Below are positions 1 through 8,399 of a stretch of DNA of 64,000 nucleotides, piece by piece (position 1 is the first letter of the stretch; each line of letters begins with the position of its first letter). Source of the DNA: Streptomyces lincolnensis (GTDB lineage Bacteria > Actinomycetota > Actinomycetes > Streptomycetales > Streptomycetaceae); assembly GCF_021173675.1 (NCBI RefSeq), contig NZ_JAIHON010000005.1:186001-250000 (forward strand), written 5' to 3'. The position numbers and the translations under genes were made by a program. A model generated the notes under the pieces. That model was not told the origin of the DNA. It ran no database searches and worked only from the letters and a program-made list of their open reading frames with translations.

Positions 1-735
1 CTGGGACGAGTTGCCCGCCGTATGGATGGCCGTGGGCATGATGGGCTTGAGTCGGGCCAGCGCCTCCATGGACGTGTCGCGCAGGCCCTCGTCGTGGTCG
101 ACCAGGCGCCACATGCCCTGTCCGGCCCGCTGTTCGTCCTCGGTGGTCGGCACCTGGACGGCGAAGGTCTCTTTCTTGAACCGCTCCTCCGCCCAGGCGA
201 CGGCGGCCCGTTCCTGGGAGATCAGCCCCAGTGAGTCGACGTTCTCGCGTGTGAGTCCCCGGTGCCGGGCGATCCGTTCCGCCGCCTCGAACTGATTGGG
301 CAGGTCGACGTTCCACTCGTCGGGGAACGGCTTGCCCGGCCCGTGCTTCGAACCGGAGCCCAGCGGCACCCGGGACATCGACTCGACACCGCAGGAGATC
401 CCGATGTCGATCACGCCCGCGGCGACCATGTTGGCGACCATGTGCGAGGCCTGCTGGGAGGAACCGCACTGCGCGTCGACGGTCGTCGCGGCGGTCTCGT
501 AGGGCAGGCCGACCGTCAGCCAGGCGGTGCGGGCGGGGTTCATGGACTGCTCGCCGGCGTGGGTGACCGTGCCGCCGACGATCTGTTCGACGCAGTCGGC
601 GGGGATGCCGGTGCGGCCGAGGAGTTCACGGTAGGTCTCGCCCAGGAGATAGGCGGGATGCAGATTGGCGAGCGCGCCGCCGCGCCTGCCGATGGGGGTA
701 CGTACGGCTTCGACGATCACGGGTTCGGCGGCCAT
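1..735 (-). CDS. Thiolase (acetyl-CoA acyltransferase), 3' end cut by window edge
   Basis: Reading the reverse strand from the ATG at 735 gives an open frame of 245 codons that runs off the window, so the C-terminus is missing. The N-terminus begins MAAEPVIVEAVRTPIGRRGG, the usual thiolase opening, and the nucleophilic cysteine sits in DAQCGSSQQ at about residue 90. A later segment (VESMSRVPLGSG) is also thiolase-typical. A GGAGGAGAGGA ribosome binding site lies upstream. Thiolases cleave 3-ketoacyl-CoA; this type resembles those used in steroid or branched side-chain degradation. It is divergent from a CYP125-like P450, which supports that role by inference. The catalytic His and second Cys lie beyond the edge. 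Confidence 0.9.
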   Translation of the reverse strand, partial: MAAEPVIVEAVRTPIGRRGGALANLHPAYLLGETYRELLGRTGIPADCVEQIVGGTVTHAGEQSMNPARTAWLTVGLPYETAATTVDAQCGSSQQASHMVANMVAAGVIDIGISCGVESMSRVPLGSGSKHGPGKPFPDEWNVDLPNQFEAAERIARHRGLTRENVDSLGLISQERAAVAWAEERFKKETFAVQVPTTEDEQRAGQGMWRLVDHDEGLRDTSMEALARLKPIMPTAIHTAGNSSQ

Positions 736-773
736 GGGTGCGGGTCCTCTCCTCCGAACGGATCCCTTCGAAC

Positions 774-787
774 TAGTACGTGTTCTA
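774..787. promoter_or_regulatory. KstR-like operator in the thiolase/P450 divergent promoter
   Basis: TAGTACGTGTTCTA is a near-palindrome that differs by one base from the KstR consensus TnnAACnnGTTnnA, extended on both sides as aAC...GTt. It lies 39 bp upstream of the thiolase start. KstR is the TetR-family repressor of cholesterol catabolism in actinobacteria; no kstR gene is in the window, so the regulator is inferred. Confidence 0.45.
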
Positions 788-871
788 GTTCTGTTTGCAG
801 TCTGGTGACCAGGGCCCCACAACCGCAAGGGTCGTGCAGGCAATTCGACGGGCCGCACCTCTTGCTACTTC

Positions 872-885
872 TAGAACCCGTTACT
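872..885. promoter_or_regulatory. Second KstR-like operator, upstream of P450
   Basis: TAGAACCCGTTACT matches the T, AAC and GTT positions of TnnAACnnGTTnnA but misses the last A. It sits about 57 bp upstream of the P450 start. Together with the site at 774-787 it suggests that both divergent genes answer to the same repressor. Confidence 0.35.
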
Positions 886-942
886 ACCTTCACCGCAGCT
901 CTGTTCCTGATGGATCGTCAGAAAAGCTGGAGTGAGTCGCCC

Positions 943-2178
943 ATGCCGTGTCCAGCTCTCCCCGAGGGGTTCGACTTCACCGATCCCGATCTGCTGCAAC
1001 ACCACGTGCCGCTGGCGGAGCTCGCCGAGGTGCGCCGGGCCGAACCGGTGTGCTGGATCCCCCAGCCGTCCAACCTCGCCGGTTTCGAGGACGAGGGGTA
1101 CTGGGCGGTCACCCGGCACGCCGACGTCAAGTACGTCTCCACCCACCCGGAGCTCTTCTCGTCGTACCTCAACACGGCGATCATCCGCTTCAACGAGCAC
1201 ATCGAGCGGGACGCCATCGACGCGCAGCGGCTGATCCTGCTCAACATGGACCCGCCGGAGCACACCCGGGTCCGCCAGATCGTGCAGCGGGTGTTCACCC
1301 CGAGGGCCATCCGCGCCCTGGAGGACAACCTCCGCTCGCGCGCCCTCGCCATCGCCGCGAACGCCCGCGCCCGCACCGGCTCCTTCGACTTCGTCGCCGA
1401 GGTCGCCTGCGAACTGCCCCTCCAGGCCATCGCCGAGCTGATCGGCATCCCGCAGGACGACCGGGCCAAGATCTTCGACTGGTCCAACAAGATGATCTCC
1501 TACGACGATCCCGAGTACGCGATCACCGAGGAGGTCGGCGCGGAGTCCGCCACCGAACTCATCGCCTACGCCATGAACATGGCCGCCGACCGCAAGCAGT
1601 GCCCCGCCAAGGACATCGTGACGACCCTGGTCTCCGCCGAGGACGAGGGCAATCTCGCCTCGGACGAGTTCGGGTTCTTCGTGCTGATGCTGGCCGTCGC
1701 CGGCAACGAGACCACGCGCAACGCCATCACCCACGGCATGCACGCGTTCCTCACCGAGCCGGGGCAGTGGGAGCTGTACAAGAGGGAGCGGCCGGTCACC
1801 GCCGCCGAGGAGATCGTGCGGTGGGCCACGCCGGTCAACTCCTTCCAGCGGACCGCCACGCAGGACACGGAACTGGGGGGCAAGAAGATCAAGAAGGGGG
1901 ATCGGGTCGGGCTGTTCTACGCCGCGGCGAATCATGATCCCGAGGTCTTCGAGAATCCGGACACGTTCGACATTCTGCGGGATCCCAATCCTCACCTCGG
2001 GTTTGGTGGTGGGGGGCCGCACTACTGTCTGGGCAAGTCGCTGGCTGTGCTGGAGATCGACCTGATCTTCAATGCGGTGGCCGACGCGATGCCTGATCTG
2101 AGGGCGGTGGGAGATCCTCGGCGGTTGCGGTCCGCCTGGATCAACGGGGTGAAGGAGCTTCGGGTTCAGGCGGGGTGA
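943..2178 (+). CDS. Cytochrome P450, CYP125-like (steroid C26-monooxygenase type)
   Basis: The 411-residue protein is a soluble bacterial P450. The I-helix motif AVAGNETTRNAITHGM (acid-alcohol pair at about 256-257) is close to the CYP125 type, and the heme loop GFGGGGPHYCLGKSLA places the cysteine ligand at residue 362. CYP125 enzymes oxidise the terminal methyl of the cholesterol or cholestenone side chain, using a ferredoxin partner; none is encoded nearby. The ATG at 943 has GGAG ten bases upstream; the frame is open back to 262, but no better start with a binding site is visible. Context with a divergent thiolase and KstR-like boxes supports a steroid or sterol-like substrate, which remains inference. 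Confidence 0.92.
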   Translation: MPCPALPEGFDFTDPDLLQHHVPLAELAEVRRAEPVCWIPQPSNLAGFEDEGYWAVTRHADVKYVSTHPELFSSYLNTAIIRFNEHIERDAIDAQRLILLNMDPPEHTRVRQIVQRVFTPRAIRALEDNLRSRALAIAANARARTGSFDFVAEVACELPLQAIAELIGIPQDDRAKIFDWSNKMISYDDPEYAITEEVGAESATELIAYAMNMAADRKQCPAKDIVTTLVSAEDEGNLASDEFGFFVLMLAVAGNETTRNAITHGMHAFLTEPGQWELYKRERPVTAAEEIVRWATPVNSFQRTATQDTELGGKKIKKGDRVGLFYAAANHDPEVFENPDTFDILRDPNPHLGFGGGGPHYCLGKSLAVLEIDLIFNAVADAMPDLRAVGDPRRLRSAWINGVKELRVQAG

Positions 2179-2201
2179 GGTTGTTCGTCGGCTGCGGCTG
2201 C

Positions 2202-2259
2202 GTGGGGGCTGGTCGCGCCTGCGCGGCGGAGCCGCAAATCGACACAGCCCCGCGCCCCT
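2202..2259. repeat. Long hairpin repeat, copy 1
   Basis: A 58-bp copy of the long repeat also found at 36920-36979 and 56673-56732. It has an outer stem (GGGGCTG at 2205-2211 with CAGCCCC at 2245-2251) and an inner stem (GCGGC 2223-2227 with GCCGC 2231-2235). It lies between the convergent ends of the P450 and glycosyltransferase genes, where it could act as a transcription terminator. Confidence 0.75.
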
Positions 2260-2268
2260 GAGGTGGGA

Positions 2269-3726
2269 TCAGCAGCCGCCTGGTTTTGCGTACACCACTA
2301 TTTGCGCGCCGCGTTCCTGGGTTCGGCCGCACTCCTCGAAGTACCGCTTCAGCAGCTGGCGTTTGACCTCCTCCTGCGGGAAGGGGTCGAGCGGCTGGCC
2401 CTCGGGATCCATGAGGGCGATGATGCGGTCCGCTCCCAGAACGCGGCGGCGGATCTCGGGCGGCGGGAATTCCGTGCCCTGGAGGGTGCGGGAGGCCGTC
2501 GGGGACTTGGCCAGGGCCAGGTCGTCCAGGCGGTCGTACACCTTGGGGTAGGAGAGCAGCCATTCGCGGCGGCGGGAGGGCATGAAGAGGACGCCGTCGC
2601 CCGGGTGGGCCGTGCGCTGGACGGTGTGGGCGATCGCCACCACGTCGTCCTTGCGGCTCTCCGGTGAGCGGACCAGGAGGGACCACGGCACGAGGACGGC
2701 GACCGCCGCCGCGATCGAGAGGCACGCCCAGAGCCTGCGGGTGGTCAGAGCCCGGGACAGGACCGCTCCGGCCGGGAGGGCCAGGCCCGCCATGGTGTAG
2801 AGGACGTAGCGGTCGACGTACCAGGGCTTGACCAGCGAGATCAGCATGAGCAGGCCGGTCGGGGCGATCAGCAGCGGGAGTGCCAGGCGGGTCAGGGCGC
2901 CCGCGCCCGCACCCGCCTTGGACGTGCCGGAGCCCATGAGGAGCCGACACAACAGCGCCCCCGCGGCCGCCACCGCCAGGAACTGGAGCCACATGCTCAG
3001 GCTCGGGCGGCCGAGCCAGCCCAGCTGGGCCTCCGCCTGCCCGGCGCTCACCACGGCCAGCGGTGCCACGCCCGCCGTCACGCAGGCCGCGGCGATCGTC
3101 CAGCTCCGCCACACCGGGCGGGGAGCCTTCGACCACCACAGCGTCAGGCCGTGCGCCACGAGGGCGAGGGCGGCGAACTCGTGGAGCCAGCAGGCGAGTC
3201 CGAGGGTGAGGGCGTACGCCGTCCACCAGCGCGGGCGGCGGGTGTCGGTGCCGGTGGCGCGGACGAAGAAGTACGTCGACCAGGTCACCCCGGCGGTGAC
3301 GAGCGCGTAGGAGCGGCCCTCCTGGGCGTACATCTGCGTGATGGGGAGGAGGGCGAAGATCAGGCCGGCGAGGGTGCCGGTGCGGGGCCCGGCGAGGCGG
3401 GCGCCGATCGCGCCGACCGCGGCCGCCGCCAGGACGGTGGCCACCACGGAAGGCAGGCGCAGGGCGGTGAGGCCGCCGTCCCAGAGGCCGAACACGGCGT
3501 GCATGAGGAGGTAGTACAGGCCGTGCACGGCGTCGATGTGGTGCAGCAGGCCCCAGATGTCGCCGAGGGAGCGGTGGGCGACCTGGTAGGTGACGGACTC
3601 GTCGCGCCACATGCTGTCCTGCCGGCCGATGCCCCACAGGCCGAGGGCCAGCGCGGTGGCGGCCGGGACGGCGGCAGGGAGCAGTGCCCGTGCCGTCCGG
3701 ACACCCTCGAAGTTCGCTCTGCTCAC
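2269..3726 (-). CDS. Multipass GT-C family glycosyltransferase (mannosyltransferase-like)
   Basis: A membrane protein of about 485 residues with some ten or more hydrophobic segments. The first luminal/extracellular loop has the acidic SMWRDES motif typical of GT-C enzymes, followed by YAQEGRSYAL, seen in the ArnT/PMT-like group. These enzymes move a sugar from a polyprenyl-phosphate donor onto an acceptor outside the membrane. I take the GTG at 3726 as start (GGGG five bases before it); a TTG immediately upstream at 3729 is the alternative. The gene follows a second membrane glycosyltransferase gene by about 64 bp on the same strand, so they may be co-transcribed. The acceptor is unknown. 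Confidence 0.82.
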   Translation of the reverse strand: MSRANFEGVRTARALLPAAVPAATALALGLWGIGRQDSMWRDESVTYQVAHRSLGDIWGLLHHIDAVHGLYYLLMHAVFGLWDGGLTALRLPSVVATVLAAAAVGAIGARLAGPRTGTLAGLIFALLPITQMYAQEGRSYALVTAGVTWSTYFFVRATGTDTRRPRWWTAYALTLGLACWLHEFAALALVAHGLTLWWSKAPRPVWRSWTIAAACVTAGVAPLAVVSAGQAEAQLGWLGRPSLSMWLQFLAVAAAGALLCRLLMGSGTSKAGAGAGALTRLALPLLIAPTGLLMLISLVKPWYVDRYVLYTMAGLALPAGAVLSRALTTRRLWACLSIAAAVAVLVPWSLLVRSPESRKDDVVAIAHTVQRTAHPGDGVLFMPSRRREWLLSYPKVYDRLDDLALAKSPTASRTLQGTEFPPPEIRRRVLGADRIIALMDPEGQPLDPFPQEEVKRQLLKRYFEECGRTQERGAQIVVYAKPGGC

Positions 3727-3790
3727 CAAGTCCCCGTCGTCCCCGTAGTGCCCGTCGCCCCCGTAACTGCCTGTCGTCCCCGTCGTCGGC

Positions 3791-5839
3791 TCAGTGCCCC
3801 GCCGAGGGTGCCGTGCCGGCGCGCGCGTCCTCGGCGTCCGGCAGCGGGTCCTTCGTGAGGGCGTTGGCGGTGGAGACGCGCGGGCCCATCAGCAGGTAGG
3901 TGAGGCCGAAGCCCGCGCCGACCACGGCGGCGCCGCCGACCGCGTCGAGGACCCAGTGGTTGGCGGTCGCGACGATCGCCGAGACGGTGAACAGGGGGTG
4001 CAGCAGCCCGAGGGCCTTCATCCACCACTTGGGCGCCAGGACCGCGATCACGATGCCGCACCACAGGGACCAGCCGAAGTGCAGGGAGGGCATCGCCGCG
4101 TACTGGTTGGTGACCTCGGTCATCACGCCGTAGTCCGGCTTGGAGAAGTCCTGGACGCCGTGCACGGTGTCGATGAAGCCCAGGCCCGGCATCAGACGCG
4201 GCGGCGCGAGCGGGTACAGCCAGAAGCCGAGCAGGCCGAGGATGGTGGCGAGGCCCAGCGCGGAGCGGGCCCAGCGGTAGTCCGTCGGGCGGCGGACGTA
4301 GAGCACGGCGAGGATCGTGAGCGGGACGACGAAGTGGAAGGAGGCGTAGTAGAAGTCGAAGAAGCTCCGCAGCCAGTCGATCTTCACGACGGCGTGGTTG
4401 GCCCAGTGCTCGATGTCGATGGACAGCCACTTCTCGATCGAGTGGATCTCGCGCCCGTGGTGCTCGGCGGTGGCCCGGTCGGCGGTGACCGCGATCCGGA
4501 CCTGGCCGTAGGCGGCGTAGACGACACGGATGAGCAGCAGTTCGAGGAGCAGGTTCGGGCGGGTCAGCGCCCGGCGCAGGAACGGCAGGAGCGGGACGTG
4601 TCTGAAGCGGGAGGGGACCGGGGTCGCGTACTCGGTCGGGATCGGCGAGCGGTAGTACTCCGAGGTGCGGGACAGGAAGGGGACAAAGGTGGCGGCGGCC
4701 AGGGCGGCCAGCAGCACCACGTTGTCCCGCAGGGTGTAGAGCGCGGCGGTGTTCGGCAGCATCATCTTCGCGGGCAGCGTCATCACCAGGACGACGGCCA
4801 CCGGCCACAGCACCCGGTCGGCGGCCCGCTTGCCCACCCGGCCGACGACGGCGAGCAGCACCCACAGCAGCTGGTGCTGCCAGGTGGTGGGCGAGACGGC
4901 GATCGCGGCGCAGCCGGTGAGGGCGACGGCGAGCAGGAGCTGTCCGTCGCGGGCGTAGCGCACGGCGCGGCGCAGGCCGAGGAAGGCGACGGCCGCGCCG
5001 AGCAGCAGGAAGAGGGCGATCTCCAGCGGGCCGGACAGGCCGAGCCGGAGCAGGGCGCCGTGCAGGGACTGGTTGGCGAGGTCGTCGGCCTTGCCGCCCA
5101 GGCCGGTGCCGGCCATGTGGTGCACCCAGTACGTGTACGAGTCGTGGGCCATCGCGGCCCAGGCGATCGCGGTGCACGCGAGGAAGGTGAGCCCCGTGGC
5201 CAGGGCGGCCTTGCGGCGGCCGGTGAACCACAGCAGCGGGGCGAAGAGCAGCACGGTGGGCTGGAGGGCCGCCGCGAAGCCGATGAGCAGGCCGCTGGCC
5301 CGCTGGCCGCGCACGGCGAAGCAGCCGAGGAGCACCAGCAGGACCGGGATGATGCTGGTCTGGCCGAGATGGAGCGTGTTGCGCACCGGCAGCGACAGCA
5401 TCAGCAGGCTGATCGCGACCGGCGCGGCGAGCAGCGAGGTCCGCCTGCTCACCGGCTGGGGCAGCGCGCGGGCGGCGACCAGGCCGAGGCCGACGACCAG
5501 CAGCAGCGTGCCGAAGGTCCAGCCCCAGCCGAGGGCCTGCTCGGCGGTGCGGGTCAGGGGCTTCAGGACCAGTCCGGCGAACGGCGTTCCGGTGAAGCGC
5601 GTCGAGTCGTAGAGCGAACCGTTGACGTGCAGGACGCCGTTCTGGCCGACCCAGGTCTCCAGGTCCGTCAGCCGCTCACCCCGGGGTGTACCGAGGACGA
5701 CGGCCACCTGCCGGACCGCGAGCAGGGTCGCGATCAGCCACAGGCCGAGCCGTGCGGCGCGCAGGCGTGCCTGGGTCGTGCCGACGGCCGTCGCTCCGAA
5801 AGCTTCCGCCGGTCGTCCGCTGTGCTCCGCATTCGCCAC
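3791..5839 (-). CDS. GT87-type mannosyltransferase fused to PAP2-superfamily (inositolphosphotransferase-like) domain
   Basis: A 682-residue membrane protein in two parts. Roughly residues 30-400 are a multipass GT-C region like the DUF2029/GT87 polyprenol-phosphate-mannose-dependent transferases. From about 440 on there is a second multipass domain carrying the PAP2 phosphatase/transferase signatures AMPSLHFGWS (near 575) and ANHWVLDAVGG (near 635), the His/Asp pair of that fold. The GTG at 5839 has GGGAGG ten bases upstream. Such pairs act on lipid-linked sugars or phospho-inositol lipids at the outer membrane face. The fusion implies that both steps use the same lipid; the exact product is not evident. 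The downstream GT-C gene is on the same strand. Confidence 0.85.
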   Translation of the reverse strand: MANAEHSGRPAEAFGATAVGTTQARLRAARLGLWLIATLLAVRQVAVVLGTPRGERLTDLETWVGQNGVLHVNGSLYDSTRFTGTPFAGLVLKPLTRTAEQALGWGWTFGTLLLVVGLGLVAARALPQPVSRRTSLLAAPVAISLLMLSLPVRNTLHLGQTSIIPVLLVLLGCFAVRGQRASGLLIGFAAALQPTVLLFAPLLWFTGRRKAALATGLTFLACTAIAWAAMAHDSYTYWVHHMAGTGLGGKADDLANQSLHGALLRLGLSGPLEIALFLLLGAAVAFLGLRRAVRYARDGQLLLAVALTGCAAIAVSPTTWQHQLLWVLLAVVGRVGKRAADRVLWPVAVVLVMTLPAKMMLPNTAALYTLRDNVVLLAALAAATFVPFLSRTSEYYRSPIPTEYATPVPSRFRHVPLLPFLRRALTRPNLLLELLLIRVVYAAYGQVRIAVTADRATAEHHGREIHSIEKWLSIDIEHWANHAVVKIDWLRSFFDFYYASFHFVVPLTILAVLYVRRPTDYRWARSALGLATILGLLGFWLYPLAPPRLMPGLGFIDTVHGVQDFSKPDYGVMTEVTNQYAAMPSLHFGWSLWCGIVIAVLAPKWWMKALGLLHPLFTVSAIVATANHWVLDAVGGAAVVGAGFGLTYLLMGPRVSTANALTKDPLPDAEDARAGTAPSAGH

Positions 5840-6108
5840 GCCTCGCAGGCCTCCCGCCCCGTCCGTCCCACGCGCCTCATGCGCCGGTGTCCCATGCGAA
5901 CCCTATGAGGCTCGCACCGCCCCCGGAGAGGGGGACGCAGGCAACCCCGGATTCACCTGACGTCCGTTCTCCTTTTGTCCGGATGACGATAGTGCGCGAA
6001 TGGTTCGGTTGCCTCCACGGGACGCGACGTGGATCACATCCCGCTCGACTATATTCGTTAGTGCAGCTAGTTAGCGTTTCTAAACAATCTCCCGAAGGGT
6101 GCAGGAAG

Positions 6109-6780
6109 ATGAGCGAATCCCGGCTCTGGGACGACGTCGACGACTACTTCACCACCCAGCTCGCACCCCAGGACGACGTCCTGGACGCGGCCCTGCGGGA
6201 CAGTGAGGCCGCCGGGCTGCCGCCGATCGCGGTCACGGCGCCGCAGGGCAAGCTGCTCCAGCTGCTGGCCGAGATCCAGGGGGCCCGGAACATCCTGGAA
6301 CTGGGCACGCTCGGCGGGTACAGCACCATCTGGCTGGCCCGCGCGCTGCCCGCCGACGGCCGCTTGGTCTCGCTGGAATACGACTCCCGGCACGCGGAGG
6401 TGGCCACCCGCAACATCGCGCGGGCCGGCCTGGAGAAGCTGGTCGAGGTGCGGGTGGGCCCGGCGCTGGAGTCGCTGCCCAAGCTGGCCGACGAGAACCC
6501 GGCCCCCTTCGACCTGGTGTTCATCGACGCCGACAAGGCCAACAACCCGCACTACGTGGAGTGGGCGCTCAAGCTCACCCGCGAGGGCAGTCTGATCATC
6601 GTCGACAACGTCGTCCGGGGCGGCCGCGTCGCCGACGCCACCAGCACCGCCCCGGACGTCCGGGGCACCCGCACCGCCATCGAACTCATCGGCAGCCACC
6701 CGAGGTTGAGCGGCACCGCGGTCCAGACGGTGGGCGGCAAGGGCTACGACGGGTTCGCCCTGGCGCGGGTGCTGGCGTGA
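6109..6780 (+). CDS. SAM-dependent O-methyltransferase (caffeoyl-CoA OMT-like, methyltransf_3)
   Basis: The 223-residue protein has the class I methyltransferase motif ILELGTLGGYSTIWLARALP (about 60-80), the metal/substrate region VFIDADKANNPHY, and IIVDNVVRGGRVAD, as in the cation-dependent O-methyltransferases that act on catechols. The ATG at 6109 follows a GAAGGG site. The upstream 269 bp holds AT-richer DNA (about 6050-6085) with a small inverted repeat TTAG-N5-CTAA at 6071-6083, probably promoter or operator. It stands alone; no biosynthetic neighbours indicate its substrate. Confidence 0.9.
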   Translation: MSESRLWDDVDDYFTTQLAPQDDVLDAALRDSEAAGLPPIAVTAPQGKLLQLLAEIQGARNILELGTLGGYSTIWLARALPADGRLVSLEYDSRHAEVATRNIARAGLEKLVEVRVGPALESLPKLADENPAPFDLVFIDADKANNPHYVEWALKLTREGSLIIVDNVVRGGRVADATSTAPDVRGTRTAIELIGSHPRLSGTAVQTVGGKGYDGFALARVLA

Positions 6781-6791
6781 CCAGCTGAGGT

Positions 6792-7184
6792 TTACGCCTC
6801 GTGGTAGAAGCCGACGTTGACGCTGCGCGGGGCGGTGCGGTCGTGGATGACGATCTCGCCGCTCCCGCCCCGGGGCAGCGCCACGGTGCCGCCGTAGGCC
6901 AGGGGCTGGGCGTACTCGCCGACCGTGAGGCGGACCTCGGAGGACGGGTCGGGCTGGGAGCCCTGGAGCCAGGTCACCTGCCAGGTGCCCTCGGGGCCGC
7001 AGAGGAACTCCAGGTGGACGCGGGAGACGAACAGCCAGTCGTCGGGCGTCGCCAGCCGGCACACGGACCTGTCGCGGCCGACCCGCAGCAGGGCACCCGG
7101 CTCGCTGGGCGCGTCGGCCATGAGCATGCCGGCCGTGGCACCCTCCTCCGCCGCGGAGACGGCGGCCATGGTGAGTTCGAGCAC
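6792..7184 (-). CDS. Small FHA-domain protein
   Basis: A 130-residue protein that is almost entirely one FHA-like domain: LLRVGRDRSVCRL gives the Gly-Arg of the phosphothreonine pocket and LFVSRVHLEF the Ser-Arg-x-His signature. FHA domains bind phosphothreonine peptides, so it probably reads Ser/Thr kinase signalling; no kinase gene is close. The start is the GTG at 7184, which has AAGGAG six bases upstream; an internal ATG at 7169 is the alternative. It is convergent with the O-methyltransferase gene with only about 11 bp between stops. Confidence 0.78.
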   Translation of the reverse strand: MLELTMAAVSAAEEGATAGMLMADAPSEPGALLRVGRDRSVCRLATPDDWLFVSRVHLEFLCGPEGTWQVTWLQGSQPDPSSEVRLTVGEYAQPLAYGGTVALPRGGSGEIVIHDRTAPRSVNVGFYHEA

Positions 7185-7290
7185 GTGGCGCTCCTTCTGA
7201 AGTGTGCTCGTGGAGCACGGTCCTGACAGTCCTTGTACAGCCGCCGCATGATAAATCGCCCGGCCCCGGCACGTCCGGCACAATGGGCTC

Positions 7291-7701
7291 ATGACCGAGC
7301 GAAAGCCACCCGGAGTTCCGTTCGAGTCCTGGGTCGACAAGCAGATCCGCGATGCCGAGAGCCGCGGTGAGTTCGCCCAACTCCCCGGCGCGGGCAAGCC
7401 GTTGCCCGACGGTGACGACACGACGTACGACGAACTGTGGTGGATCAAGCGGAAGATGGCCCGCGAGGGCCTCTCCGTCCTGCCGCCGACCCTCGCCCTG
7501 CGCAAGGAGGCCGAGGACACCCTCGCGGCGGCCCTGGAGGCACCCACCGAGCGGATCGTCCGCAAGCTGATCGAGGACGTCAACGTCAAGATCCGCGAGG
7601 TCATGTTCAAGCCGCCGCCCGGCCCCCCGCTGGGGATGAAGCCGTACGACGTCGAAGAGGTCGTAGGCCGGTGGCGGGAGGGCCGGGCGGCGGCCGAGTA
7701 G
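7291..7701 (+). CDS. DUF1992 (DnaJ homologue subfamily C member 28-like) protein
   Basis: A 136-residue soluble protein that begins with the conserved ESWVDKQIRDAESRGEF and LPGAGKPLP segments of DUF1992, the domain also found in eukaryotic DNAJC28. A C-terminal segment (KPYDVEEVVGRWREGR) is basic and helical. Function is unknown, although the family is widespread in bacteria. It starts at an ATG a little over 100 bp after the divergent FHA gene start, so both share the 7185-7290 promoter region. Confidence 0.88.
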   Translation: MTERKPPGVPFESWVDKQIRDAESRGEFAQLPGAGKPLPDGDDTTYDELWWIKRKMAREGLSVLPPTLALRKEAEDTLAAALEAPTERIVRKLIEDVNVKIREVMFKPPPGPPLGMKPYDVEEVVGRWREGRAAAE

Positions 7702-7731
7702 CTGGTACGGGCTGTTTTAGAGGTACGGGTT

Positions 7732-8394
7732 TCAGAGGCGCAGCAGCCGGTCCGTGAGCTCGCGGTAGTCGCGCAGGGCCAGCCGGAGCTGTTCGGTGTC
7801 GGAGCTGCTCGCGGGCTTGCCGTCGCCGGCCTCCGCGGCCTGCCAGGACCTGCGCAGGGTGCGGCGGCGCTGGGTGACCGCCTCGGTGAAGCGGGCGGCG
7901 GCTTCCTCCAGCACGTGGTCGGCCTCCTCCACGGCGTGCTTCGGGCCGTCCACGAAGTCGGCCACGGCGTGCTGGAGCCGGGCCGAGAGCTTGTCGGACT
8001 CCTCGTGCGGGAGGAGCCGGGTGCCGTGGGCGCCCCGGTTCTCCTCGGAGCCGTGGCTCTGCTCCGAGCCGGTGACCAGCGGTGCCGCGTCGCCGGAGGT
8101 CCCGGAGGGGCCGTGGCTGCCCGGGGTGCCCGGCCGGTCGGGGGTGCTGTCGCGGCCCGGGCCCTCGGCGGGTGCGCCGCCCAGGTTGCCCGGCACCTCA
8201 CGGCCACCGCGCCCTGTGGTGCCGGTGTCCGCGCCGGTCCTGCCGGTCTCCGGCACCGACTCGCGGCGTGCCGCGGTCGGCGGGTCCACCGCCGGGTCGT
8301 GGCCCGGGGGTGTCGCGGGGACCGCGGACCTGCCCCTGTTCCGTCCGTCGCGCGGGGCGCCCTCGGCGTCCGGGCCGGTCGTCGCGTCCGTCAT
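7732..8394 (-). CDS. Hypothetical protein: disordered N-terminus plus helical domain
   Basis: A 220-residue protein. Residues 1 to about 125 are low complexity (Gly, Pro, Thr, Asp rich). The C-terminal 90 residues are helical and include DFVDGPKHAVEEADHVLEEAAARF. A matching segment, RFVDSPREAVAEADRLLAELAG, occurs in the gene just upstream, so the two proteins share a homologous helical module. The ATG at 8394 has AGGGGAG nine bases upstream, inside the end region of the previous gene, and only five bases separate the two genes. They are almost certainly one operon. No catalytic motif is visible; function unknown. Confidence 0.8.
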   Translation of the reverse strand: MTDATTGPDAEGAPRDGRNRGRSAVPATPPGHDPAVDPPTAARRESVPETGRTGADTGTTGRGGREVPGNLGGAPAEGPGRDSTPDRPGTPGSHGPSGTSGDAAPLVTGSEQSHGSEENRGAHGTRLLPHEESDKLSARLQHAVADFVDGPKHAVEEADHVLEEAAARFTEAVTQRRRTLRRSWQAAEAGDGKPASSSDTEQLRLALRDYRELTDRLLRL

Positions 8395-8399
8395 GTCGC

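Noticed and set aside
262..942. Upstream in-frame extension of the P450
   Set aside because: The first 227 codons overlap the thiolase on the opposite strand and its promoter. A ribosome binding site and the P450 N-terminus fit the ATG at 943.
3794..5908. A 704-residue open frame on the plus strand
   Set aside because: It is the antisense shadow of the GT87/PAP2 gene; the sequence is a low-complexity run of Gly, Arg, Gln and Glu without membrane or motif logic.
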